From Folioceros fuciformis (Eukaryota > Anthocerotophyta > Anthocerotopsida > Anthocerotales), in assembly GCA_049999805.1 (NCBI GenBank), contig JBNGIO010006112.1, positions 1 through 63,806 of the forward strand: a stretch of DNA of 63,806 bases, written 5' to 3'. Shown here piece after piece: positions 1 to 10,577 of this stretch (position 1 is the stretch's first letter; each line of letters begins with the position of its first letter). Under the pieces are notes generated by a model. It ran no database searches. It saw only the letters and a program-made list of their open reading frames with translations, and was not told where the DNA came from. A program made the translations under genes and the position numbers.

Positions 1-17
1 GGTTTGGGGGAGTTGCT

Positions 18-519
18 ATGGGCAGCGAGCTCAAGGTAAGTTGGCAGAAGGGTGATTTCTGCTGGGGAGGGGGTTCCTGTGGGGGGGGTGCACCTTGAAG
101 GTTGGGGGGTGTATCTCAAATAGAATCTGCATCCACTAATGCTGGTGGGGGAAACATCTTGCTCATGTTCACCGTTATTGCAGCTAGATCATTACCTTTA
201 CTTTGTCACTGGCGTGAATTTCAAGGCCTTGGCAATCGCTACCTTGTTCTAAATTTGAAGGGGGTTGCTGTGAGGAGAGCGCGCGCTGAAGGTTTTTGCC
301 TTGCTCTGTGTGTAAGATGTCATTCTTCTATGCAGCAGAGTAGCCAGCTGTTGCTAGCAATGCTGGATAGTCAAATGGATGGTGAGCACTTATCACAGCT
401 TGGCTGAACACTAAATCAGCCTAGTTGAACACTAAATCAGCTGAACACCATTATATCCTGATTGAACACCAAAGTAACCCAACGGAACACCAAATCAGCT
501 AAACACCATCACACCTCGA
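18..519. repeat. Gene-poor start with degenerate tandem repeat
   Basis: From about 401 to 519 a 15-25 bp unit resembling gaacaccaaatcagc recurs about five times with variation. An ATG at 18 followed by five codons and a consensus donor (GTAAGT at 36) could be the first exon of a gene, but no continuation is recognisable, so it is not called as a gene. Confidence 0.4.
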
Positions 520-540
520 TTCTTCAGCGGACTTAGGAGC

Positions 541-930
541 GCTAGTGTTGAAGTACGTATCTACCAAAGACCAACTCGCGGCCATTCTTACCAAGCCCTT
601 GGGGAAATCAAACATGAGAGCTTCTGTTCGAAATTAAGACTTGTTGGTTTGTGATGTTTCAGATCATCTCGCTTCAAGGGGGATGTGTGAAACTGGTTCG
701 TTTCGTGAAGCTCGTTTTTCTGAATAGGCATCATCGTAAGAGACACGATCCGAACAGACCCGACTCCTCCTCGTGCAGACTTGTTTAATACCTTCGTACA
801 TGCTCATAATTAAAACACACACACTTTGCATTCTCTCCTCTCAGTTGTGTGTGCTGCTCTCCTTTACTTTGGTTCAGTCACCATGCATGAGAGTCATAAC
901 CGGCCGGTTAACAGTGCTTCGTGGCACTGA
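541..930 (+). mobile_element. 3' end of a Ty1/copia retrotransposon with LTR start
   Basis: Translation from about 549 gives the characteristic end of copia RNase H, KYVSTKDQLAAILTKPLG, followed by a stop near 636. A purine-rich tract (aaggggga) ends at 683 and is followed at 684 by TGTGTGAAAC, the expected order of polypurine tract then 3' LTR. Only the end of pol and an LTR are left. The LTR's far boundary is uncertain and is put near 930. No upstream pol is present, so this is a truncated remnant. Confidence 0.65.
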
Positions 931-1998
931 CAGCCCGGTCATAGTGTAAACCCGCCCTCCAGAGAGCTTCCCTGCTGACATAACCTGCTTACGGTTACAG
1001 CCGTAACGACGCCCATGTCGGATCCTGCCTGTCTGCCAGGCCCAGATTTACCCTGAGAGGTATATGTATTCCGGATCAGAGGGGGCACCATGGCCCACCT
1101 GCATATCCAAGGAAAGGACCTGCTCGTCAACCCAAGCTGGCTTGAACACATTGTTCAGCCACAGCCCCTCGCCGGAGCCCTTACGTCGGAAGTCCAGGGA
1201 CGGTGAGCTCTTCTTATCTCGTCTGTTGTCCCACCACATGGAAAGGTCCAACAAGAACCGTTGCCACGTGTGTTGCTGCTCGTGCTTCTCCTCCTGCTCC
1301 TGGCGACCACCATGGCCGGTAGACGCAACTAGCGGCCGGTAGCAGGAAAACGCAGGGTGGCCGGTAGCAGTAGCTGGGGTGCGAGGTAGAGACCCAGAAG
1401 GAGTAAGGTTCCCTGCCCATGCCCGTGCTTGCCTGGTAGTTTCGGGGGTGCGTAGTTTGGTACAGTGGAACCTTAACCCCGAGCGGGTATGCCAGAGTCC
1501 AGCTACCTGAAATGTTTGCTTGCAGAGTGGTGGCGTGTGCATTCAATCAACCTGCAAACACCTTTGTGTTTTCTCCGACCGTAACAACCAGCCGGGGAAT
1601 CATGCCGTGCCGTCCTCACCCGAACAATTTTCAGGAAGTTGACGGGGGAAGTGAAGGTGCTGGGCTCCTTACACTTTGCATATCGAGGCTTGCTCGAACC
1701 GCCCTGTAGCAACTGGCCCTTATGTCTAAAATTCGTAGAAATAAACATCGTAGATACCAGGATGTGGAGCCTCCCGAAGAAGACAAAATCGAAGCATCGC
1801 AGATCCGAAGAAGGAGCCATTCGAGAGAGAGCCACCAATCCGCCCGCCAGGGAGTCCCATGCCAAATTAAGACAAGTCATGGCTGATGCGGCCGTTGGAT
1901 ACCGTCACAATACCGCCGGCAACGACAAGGCCTGGCTATCATGAAAGGCGAGCTTGCGCTGTGGCTCAGCCTTGTGTCCAGTTTGGCGAGGGACTGAC
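931..1998. other. Intergenic, no supported gene
   Basis: This is the region upstream of the P450. Short direct repeats of ggccggtag occur at about 1314-1370. A 54-codon ORF at about 1722-1889 is rich in Arg, Glu and His and unlike anything I recognise. It may be transposon debris. No convincing coding exon is seen. Confidence 0.5.
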
Positions 1999-4199
1999 AT
2001 GGATTCTCTTCCTGTCCTCGCTGCGCACGCTACTAGTGCACAGCGCGTGCTAGAGGCAGTGATTTCCTGGCGATGGCCAATTGTGGCTACTCTGGTTCCC
2101 GCCATAGTCATTTACGTCTATTGGTCATGGCCCTCCTGGAAGGTGAGGCACATTCCTGGACCTCCCACAATCTTCGGCATTGGCCATCTCCATCTGCTGG
2201 ACAAGCATGGGGCAGAGTTGTTCCCGATGCTGCGAGAGAAGTACGGGAACATTTACAGGTGTTTGCTGCTTCCTGGGACTCCAGGCGCTCGTCTTTTGCA
2301 CCAGCTCTGCGTGCGGTTCCGATGTGTAGCGAAGACGTTTGTGTCTCATGTTCCCTGGCGTTGGTTGCAGATTCCACCTTGGGAGGCAACCCCTCATCAT
2401 GCTTGCCGATCCGGAGCTCTGCAGACTGTTGGCTGTGAAGAATGCTAAGCTAGCTCCCAACCGATCGACACCTCCTTACGTTACTTGCAACCCCGTTCTA
2501 CAAAGGGGTCTATTCTTCACCAGGTGTGTTTGTTTGTGAATCTCCTCATCCGCTCTCGGCATCGGTTTGAAAAATCAAGGGGCAGGGCAGCCAGCTCAAA
2601 GACAGCCTTCTGTCGCTCATGTCAGGGATGACCGATGGCGTGCCATGCGCAACATCTTCCTGCCTCTGTTCCACAAATCAAGTATCGTGAACTACCTGCC
2701 AGTGATGACAGAGCGCGCCGACAAGCTGTGCACCGTCCTGGATCACTTGGTGGAGCAGAACGCCGAGAAAGCAGATGTCAACATGTCCAAGCTGCTGCTC
2801 AGGGCGACAGTGGACGTGGTAGGTGCAACGGCCTTCGGCACCAACTTCGGGCAGCTTGACTCGACCAAGATCAAAGTGGTTTCTGATAAAAGCGAAGAAA
2901 ACGAAGATCAGGACCTCATCAACAGCATACTGACAGCTATAGAGCTGCTGAGGATGGACGGTGGAGCTTCATTGAGCATAGTCTTGGGGATCATGATGCC
3001 CATCCTACAGCATCTATTGGCATTCCTTCTCGAGAGGATTCCGGGCACCTTTGACTACACCCAGGTACTACAGAGCGACGCATACACAAGCTCCCAAACA
3101 TGTCATGCGATGAGATTCTGTGCCCCCAAATCTGCAGTCTGACTGTTGTCTGCACTTGCACTGCCTGGTCGTGGCCAGAAAAAGTTGAACGCAAGCATTT
3201 GCAAGCTTACGGACGACCTGATGGAGCGCCGTAGGCAGGAAAGCAAGGAAGTGCAGCGCAATCGCGTTGATACTCTCAGCTTGATGCTCAAAGCTATGGA
3301 TGAGGACAAAACCACCTCAAAGATACTCACCCCAGAATACGTCACTGCCCTCAGCTACGAACAGCTGCTGGCTGGCTCGGACACCACGGCCGCCGCCTTG
3401 AGCATGGTTCTCTACACCGTAGCCATGCACCCAGATGTGGAGAAGAAGCTGCTGGCTGAGATCGACGCTTTCGGCCCTCCTAGCAAGAACCCAACTGCAG
3501 AGGACCTGGATTCTAAGTTCCCTTACGTGGATCAGGTTCTGCTGCCGCAGCTGATGTGCTTGAATATCCTACTGCCTTTCCATCCCACAACTCTGCTGGG
3601 AAGGGAAATAATCATCATGTGGTGTGCCTCCCCGCAGGTGATCAAGGAAACGGAGCGGCTGCACTCAACGGCACCCCTCATCGCAAGAGAAGCCTCGGAG
3701 GCCATGGACTTGGGGGGCTACCACATCGAAAAGGTGACGACCCATGCTCTGACGCATTCCAAGCTCATGACTGTGAAATCGCCGAAGACGTATCAGCATT
3801 TCATGTCGGTCTGAGCAGCAAGAACTCACAGATGCGTATGGCCAATGGATGCATGAACAGGGAACTTGGGTGTGGATGGCTGCCAATGCAGTCCAACGAC
3901 ATCCAGACCACTTCTCCGACCCGGAAAAGTTCAGGCCAGAGAGATACGACCCCGAGAGCGAGGAGAGCAAGAAGCGGAACCCCTACACCTTCCTCGTCTT
4001 CGGAGCAGGGCCCAGAATGTGCATTGGGCACAGGTACTCGATGCAAGAGGTTCAGGTCATGCTCATCAAATTGTACCAGAAGTTCACCTTCCGCCACTCG
4101 CCGCTCATGGAGTACCCGCTCAAAATCCAGTTCGGCATCATAGCCAAGCCCAAGTATGGAGTGTTGCTGCAACCACAGCGCCGCAATCGCGCCGTGTGA
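1999..4199 (+). CDS. MAX1: Cytochrome P450 CYP711A, MAX1-like carlactone oxidase
   Basis: Six exons (1999-2258, 2371-2523, 2626-3064, 3179-3535, 3638-3733, 3861-4199) join in frame to 547 residues with GT-AG introns of 102-127 bp. The protein has an N-terminal membrane anchor (about residues 22-40) followed by a Pro-rich hinge (RHIPGPP). It then has the I-helix AGSDTTA, the K-helix ExxR (ETER), and the heme-binding loop FGAGPRMCIG. Segments such as GRQPLIMLADPELCR, KGLFFTR-like RGLFFTR, ERIPGT and KGTWVW match the MAX1/CYP711A family closely. Family members oxidise carlactone to carlactonoic acid, and some go further, in strigolactone biosynthesis at the ER. The ATG at 1999 is preferred over an in-frame one at 1954 because it directly precedes the anchor. 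All catalytic motifs are intact, so the gene looks functional. Which oxidation products it makes cannot be read from the sequence. Confidence 0.9.
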
Positions 4200-5086
4200 G
4201 AGCAACTTCACAACCTATAGCCTGTTGCCGTTCTTGAATCCTACTCCAAGCTTTCCGCCGCACACACACATGGCTTCCGGTATCCCCCGGGCCCGTGGTG
4301 CCCACGCCTTCTCCCGGACCCTAGCAGGACACTGCGCTCACACAGCTTCTGTCAATAACCTTTCAACTCCATTGGAAATGAAAGTATATTTCCTTTGGCC
4401 CCTCCTTCTCCGTTACCATGTTTTCATACAGTTTTCAAGCTCTTGTTTTCAGAGTTTTTAGGGTTTTAGAATGAACAACTTTTCCTTCTATGTACATTAT
4501 CACACGTGATCTACATATTCGAGATTGTTCTCTCGCTGATGTGTTCCTCCGATCGAACACTCCTGTCGGATAAGTGCGCACCGGCATCCATTCATAAATC
4601 ATTCAATTGGGCGGGAGCCGTCTGCAGTGCCTTGGGCTTCCCAACTGACTGTTTCTCTCCTCTCCATCAAAGCCAGACAGTTGAACCATGGGTGTGCTAA
4701 ACTCTTCGTTGTGGCCACAGCATTGACGGCAGTCTGACGCTCAAAGGGAGTTACCTCGCTCCCGAGCGACGACTTCAAATGTTACAAAGTTACAAACTAT
4801 TTGAACATGTAAATATGCTGCTGAGGGAATGCACACAGGAAAAGACGATATTGCCAAAGCCACAACTAGCAAGCTAAAGCAGGCCCCGGAGTCGATCACG
4901 GTCTTCACATACGAACACCGATATTGACTTACACCACACATGCCACCACCTGTTACGCCCATCCTTTCGGCGTCACCACCCGCTGGTACAATGACCGATT
5001 CACAATCTGGTTACACGAAGCCGAGGTTAGTGGTTGAGGTCGCACTGCACTGATAAAGGCAAAACCTAAGCACAACGAACAAGGGT
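4200..5086. other. Intergenic between convergent MAX1-like and DRC2 genes
   Basis: The stretch probably holds the two 3' UTRs, with a T-rich part near 4380-4480. No ORF with recognisable protein features is present. Confidence 0.5.
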
Positions 5087-8000
5087 TTAACCATTGGAAC
5101 AGACCAGCAGTGTGTTAAGAGGCCCCTGCAGAGCCTCATCGTTGATAGTGATTCCAGTCAAATATATGTCCAACGCTGCCTGGAGCTGCGAATCTTCCTC
5201 CAGCAACCTGGCCTTTTCCGTCTCTATGTTGAGGTGGTCGAGTTGGACCTGGAAAATTGTACACCATCCTTAGTCAAGGGAAGTACAAAGGGCATATCCC
5301 ATACAGCAACAGAGACACGGTTGAAATTGTGACGTGATTCGGTTCCTACAATCCTGTTGACCCACCTTGTTAACACGTTGGTTGAATTTGCTCAGGTAAT
5401 CCACTTCTTCAACTTCCACCCCCGTGTCAGTAGTTACAGCATAGGAAGCAAGACGTATACCAGCTGTCGTATCCACAGGAGGAGCACGGCCCACTTCCAC
5501 TGCGTTTAGCGACAGTCTAGGAACAGGGCTGAAGCTTGCTCTAGATCCTCTTTGATTAGGTCCAGTTCCCTCTGCTTCAACAGAGCTGCTCAATGGCTGG
5601 GCAGTCCCAGCTCCAACAGAAGACTCGTAGAAGAACGACAAGTCTGGGGACGAGATTTACGACGAGTTAAATATTCATCAAACATTCAGGTGTACCTTTT
5701 CCATATTTTCACGATCCAACGCTGGACCATGAAGGAAACCACGCAAGCACCTAGTGGTTCCATATTAAAGTGAGGGAAGTACTTTTTCTCTTTTTTTGCG
5801 GCTCAGGCAAATCAGTTTCCTCATCCATTTCTACCACGGGCAGTGTTGGAATAGTTGAACAATGGAGTGGACTAAACGGAAATATTCTTTCGTGCTCTGT
5901 TTCAAACTGTCACATCCAAAAAGCAAGCACCCATCACAATTCAGAAAACAGTCCACTCGGCAAAGAATCTTTCAAGACATTCACTTACTTTGCTATTCAT
6001 AATGGCCAGCCTGATTAGCCTGTGCACCTTCTGGAGCTTGTCTTTCAAGTCCAGAGTTGTCTCTCCGCTTACAACTGAAATTGCCTGTCAGAACTGAATC
6101 GTGACAATTCTACTACGTAAACCGCATTCTACCCAGAGTCAACTTGACGGAGAAGACTTGTCAGAGAGTTGCCACCCACTTTTACCTTCAGTTTCTCGTG
6201 CTCAGAATTATGCAATTTTGTCAGGGTCTTTTTCAAATCTTGGTAATGTCCGTTTATCTCATCTTTCTCCTCGCGTAGAGCTTTGTTTGCTGCATCCCAT
6301 TCTTTGCTGAAAGATAACATGAAGTACAAGATTGTTGGCTGTCACGTTTGTCTCTTGCTTTCAAGGAATCTCTTCAGGTAAAGACAGATCAACCTGTTCG
6401 TGGTAATCTTTGCCCGCCACATTGCGAGGAGTTCATGTAGATGAATCAGCTTCCTCATCCGTTGCTCTATGAGACGAGAGTCGATAGCATCTTTAACAGA
6501 AAGCTCCTTGAAGGCTTGAGTCTTCGTCTCGGTACTGGCAAGATATTGCTGCCAGTCAGAAGACAACACGTCGTCACACATCACTCAGCGGCCATAGCTT
6601 CTCCATTCAGGTATTGCTGCATCGGTTTCCAGCAAAGTAGAGCAATGAAGGAGTGTAAGTAATGAGAGTGAACAGCTTTCAAAGACCTGATGTGCTGTTT
6701 CAATTCTGCGTTCCAGATCTTCTATCTGGCCTTCAAGGGATAGCTTCATCACATTATACTCTTCTGCCGCCTTGTTCTGGAGGTAAGCGGCTCATTGTAA
6801 GTGAGAGATACTGTCTGGGATGTTTGCATCACAGTACAACCAAGAGATTCTACATCCAAAGGCTTTGCCCTGAGACAAAGAGAGAAACTTGAGCAGCACC
6901 TTCAACTCCTCTCGATTGGACTCAAACTCCTGAGTTTGCTCTAGACGAAGCTCATTAAACTCTTCTTCCATCTTTTCCATCATATTATTCATTTCCTGTT
7001 AAAGTCGTGCCAAGTAAGAGGCTGTAGCTAACATCTCCGAAGATCAATGTAGAATGCATTGGGCACACGGCTGTTGCAAACCTCCTTGTGCCTTGCATGA
7101 TCAGCAACAATGTTATTCCTTTCAGTGTCAAACACTTTCTGCATCAACTCCAGAAGAGACTGGAAATCTTCGCCCATAGCCTGAATAAGGGACAAGAGCT
7201 TATTAGTACGGACATAAATAGCCAGCTGAAAAGAGAGGAAACCAGTAGAAGGACATCAGCACCTTAAACCGAAGATAATGAAAGTCAATCGTCCCATCGA
7301 TGTTTTGCAAATGACTGGAATAAGAAGTTCTCCGTTGTGCTTCCGACTCCTCCAAATCAGTTCTCAACGTCTGGATCATGGTATCTTGTCTTTTCACCTG
7401 CAAACGAGGCAATCATCTCACAGTTCATATCCTGCAAAGCTTGCAGTCAGTGAAGTAGGCTTCAGGTCAGTTACCTGATGCTGATGTTCCTGAGCAAGCC
7501 ATAGAATTTCCTTCCGAAGTTCAGTTACTTTGGAGCTCCGCAGCATCCTCCGCCAATGCGTTTGAATTTTCCGCAGATTATTTTTGGTTAATTCTTCCTC
7601 CCTTGCCTGGTAGCATGTGATCATATTTAACCACAATCAGTCAAGCGCAAAGCCTTCAGCATCAGAAGCAAAATGCGGCTTCTAGCAGGAATAAACGCGA
7701 AACATAGACTACTTCTCTCCTTGGCACATACTTGACTACACAAAAAGAGACGAAGGCAGTAAGTCTCCTTTGACGACATAAACCCCTCACCTGAAGCTGC
7801 TGAAGGCGAGTCATTCTTTCCTGCTCTTTCTTCTTCCTTGCTTCGTCGGCCTGACAAAGTAAGCATCTCAATCAGCGGCACCGACAATGAAAGAACATTA
7901 GACCTCGAGTGGGTCAGTGCGTGCGACTTGTAAAATAATTCGTCTCAACACACTTGTCACATCCACGGGCCATATTAAAGTACCTTCAGTGCCAGCATTT

Positions 8001-8237
8001 GGGCCTTGATTATCTTCTCCTCGTCTGTGAGAACCTTCTTTTCCTGATGTCACAGCCATTACGACGGCCATCGCAGGTAAGTGGACATGCGCAATTCACT
8101 GTTCATTACAGTCTAATCCGCATGGCAGACAAAATTCCCATTCTCTTGGAACGTCACGCCTGGAGTCAAAACTGGGAATAGTCAGCTGTGCTTACCGCTT
8201 TCCCTGTCTTCCCTTTGCCTCCTCGCTTGGGTCCCAT
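5087..8237 (-). CDS. DRC2: Dynein regulatory complex subunit 2 (CCDC65-like)
   Basis: Minus-strand gene of about ten short exons. It starts at 8237 (MGPKRGGKGKTGKA, exon 8196-8237), continues with exon 7984-8043 and ends with TAA at 5087-5089. The protein is almost entirely coiled coil. Diagnostic blocks in order are TDEEKIIKAQMLALK, HWRRMLRSSKVTELRKEI, DLEESEAQRRTSYSSHLQNI, the ELSVKDAIDSRLIEQRMRKL region and LREEKDEINGHYQDLKKTL. Near the end are YLSKFNQRVNKVQLDHL and LTGITINDEAL. The order and spacing match DRC2/CCDC65, a nexin-dynein regulatory complex subunit linking outer doublets in motile cilia. A linker rich in Ser, Gly and Pro (about 5440-5640) precedes the last helical block. In a plant this implies flagellated sperm. 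The basic Gly/Lys-rich start is typical of the family. Confidence 0.88.
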
Positions 8238-9569
8238 TTTTGAAGCTACTCGCGATCGCTCGAGACAAAAACAAAGTAGTGCAATCGAAAAACCATCAGC
8301 CAAATGCGCATGCCCCTACAGAAATGTCTCGATGCCTTCGCCGTGAACAGGGTCGGGAGGCAACAGGTGCTACGCTAGATCCCCTCAGGAAGGGGAAACC
8401 ACGTAGCAACGGACACCACCGGATCTGCCAGCCACAGAGTACAACAGCGGGCTCCGGAAGCAAGAAATCGCCTTCCGCTGAGGACGGCGTTGCAAGGGGA
8501 GTGAGGGAGAGAAAAGATCGGGGCTGGAAGATCGAGGGCATTGTCATGTAATCGGTGATGCGGTCGGAGCGCACGTCGCAACCAGCCGCCATTTTAGCAC
8601 CAGTTAACGTGCATGTTAGGTGGACCCCTAAAACAACAACCCCCAAGACGCGAAAGAGTTCTACTCTCACTCGGATTTAGCTACCATATGTAGGTTTTTA
8701 CTGGCCCCGGTTGTGATGGAAATACTGCCATGGCGCCAACGAACCTTGAGTAGCACGCTTTCGCGCCAGGGTTTTGCGTCCATCAGTCACCTCTAAATCC
8801 TGATCCGTGCGTAAATCTTGGTTGGATGCCGAAGCGTATCTTTCGCTTTTACACTAAGAGAGGCGCCTTTCGAATTTCTCTTCGCTTGTCAGCAGGTAGA
8901 TCGTTTTTAATGTTTGAGTTGTGCATTAGTGACGAGACAGTGAAGAAAGCGAGTGTGCAGACATCATGATGGACGTTTACCATACAAGCTGCTGTTTCAT
9001 ATCTCGCTTTACAGACTCAAGCAAGGCATGGATGCGAGCACACCTTGCATTGCAGCTTGTCCCTGATGATGTTTGTGCTCCTTGTGTTCCATCTCACAGA
9101 GCAGGTTTCTCAAGTAGCTCCAGCGTTCGTTCCCATGAGCCAGGTACTACTGTGGCAGGAGTGTAGGAGTGTTTGTAGGCCGAAGGACTGTAGACTCGAT
9201 CACGACAGAGTGCCAATTTCAGATTAACAGTCTTTCCAAGGAGCGGGATTTCGACCCCTGGTTGGTGCACATCTCTGCTTCCCTGCATCTGTTTTCGTAT
9301 GGACATGCATACCTTCGGGCAGTTCTTCTTTCTGCAATCTTGAAGTTTCCTTCACCTTGGATCCGCATATGTATGTGGTTTGTGGTTGAAAAGTTTCTCG
9401 AAGTCAGATTATGCTCTTCAGGTACCCAGTCCACGTAGATGACAAGATAGATTCCCAGGTACGTTATAAAAAACAGTTCCTATATGGAATTTAGATCCTA
9501 GGGTTTTAGGGTGTAAGACTGAGCGACTAAGGTTCCTTACGCTGTCGCGACCTATGTTAGGCAGTTTCC
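8238..9569. other. Intergenic with one copy of a dispersed repeat
   Basis: At about 8955-9032 lies a sequence also found, diverged, at 48206-48297 inside a paladin intron. A short stretch around 9045-9145 can be read as a hydrophobic peptide ending at a GT, but I cannot connect it to any gene. Nothing else is supported. Confidence 0.45.
8955..9032. repeat. Dispersed repeat, copy 1
   Basis: The copy shares gcagacatcatgatggac and tacaagctgctgtttcat with 48206-48297, in the same orientation and order, with an insertion between the two blocks. It has no coding potential and is probably part of a small non-autonomous element. Confidence 0.6.
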
Positions 9570-9809
9570 ATGGCGCCAACGCAGTCTCAGCATCATGCGT
9601 CGACGCCAGCGGGGGAGACGCGACAAAGAAGGGAGCCTCCTTTCAAATTTCTTGTTCCTCTCGTCTATGCTCCGATCCTCCCCTTGATCAGAATTGGCTT
9701 CCGAAGGCAGCCGATCCTGCGAGATCGTCTATTTGGCGGAGTCCTGGCGTTTGGCCTGTTGCATGGGGGCTACTTGGTATCGCAGCTTTACGACATTGAA
9801 AGCAAATAG
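9570..9809 (+). CDS. Small conserved-looking membrane protein, 79 aa
   Basis: A single-exon ORF with a good start context (ccATGGCG). The N-terminal 24 residues are polar (Gln, His, Ser, Thr, Arg). A basic RRE then leads into a hydrophobic stretch, FLVPLVYAPILPLIRIGF, then RRQPILRDRLF, then a second hydrophobic stretch, GGVLAFGLLHGGYLV, and an acidic end, YDIESK. The pattern looks like a short two-segment membrane protein of the kind found across plants, but I cannot name a family. The strong amphipathic patterning and the short-ORF context argue against chance. No neighbour suggests a role. An organelle membrane location is possible but unproven. Confidence 0.6.
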   Translation: MAPTQSQHHASTPAGETRQRREPPFKFLVPLVYAPILPLIRIGFRRQPILRDRLFGGVLAFGLLHGGYLVSQLYDIESK

Positions 9810-10577
9810 GAGTTTCAGGCCCAGGCACTTCCAACGTCCAGCCCATTGCTCGGAATGTAAGCTCTGCGCCACGTGGATCTCATCTCAGGTTTTGGGAGTT
9901 GAGGTCTCACAGCCCACGCATTATCAGCAGGCCGACCCTAGGAGAAGTGTACCCAGTTGCTGGTAGAATAACGGATTCTGCGGGCCTGGCTTTCTTACCC
10001 TCAATGTAGAGTCTGACATCCTGACCTTAACGTGGGCTCGTCTTCTTCCGTCGCCCTCGTATAATATCTACATGGCTCTAACAGCCTTCATCACTACATC
10101 CGCTGATCATCCACCGACAGTGCCTCCTACCGTGTGTGGCAAATACACTGTTAAGGGGCTCCAACATTAGGTTAGCTTCAATGGTTCAACAGGAATCCTA
10201 TCTTACTGCCTAAGTAAGTTCGTTGAGTTCATCACCGACGGAGCAAGAACTCACATTGTTGTCACGCTGTGCCTTGCAGCAGGCCGTCGTCTTCAGCGTT
10301 GTTTAAGGAACAGTGAAGAGGATTACATAGGTACAACGAAATAAGGCGACACCAATACCAAGAGCAGGTGGCGGGTCCTCATATGCAGCGCATGCAACAA
10401 TCGGGTTTCCTTCGAGATCTGACGCGTGCGAAGTGGAAGGGAACTACTCTCCGTGTAAAGGAGTGCCAATTTGCTGATGGCGGTCCGGTCATGGGCACGT
10501 ATCCTAACATAATCTCGGGACCGAGAAATCAAAAATTTGAGAGCCGCTCTCTTGTACCTACAATGACGTGCCGAAAC
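9810..10577. other. Intergenic between the small ORF and CCT1
   Basis: It probably contains 3' UTRs of the two convergent genes. No coding or RNA feature is recognised. Confidence 0.45.
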
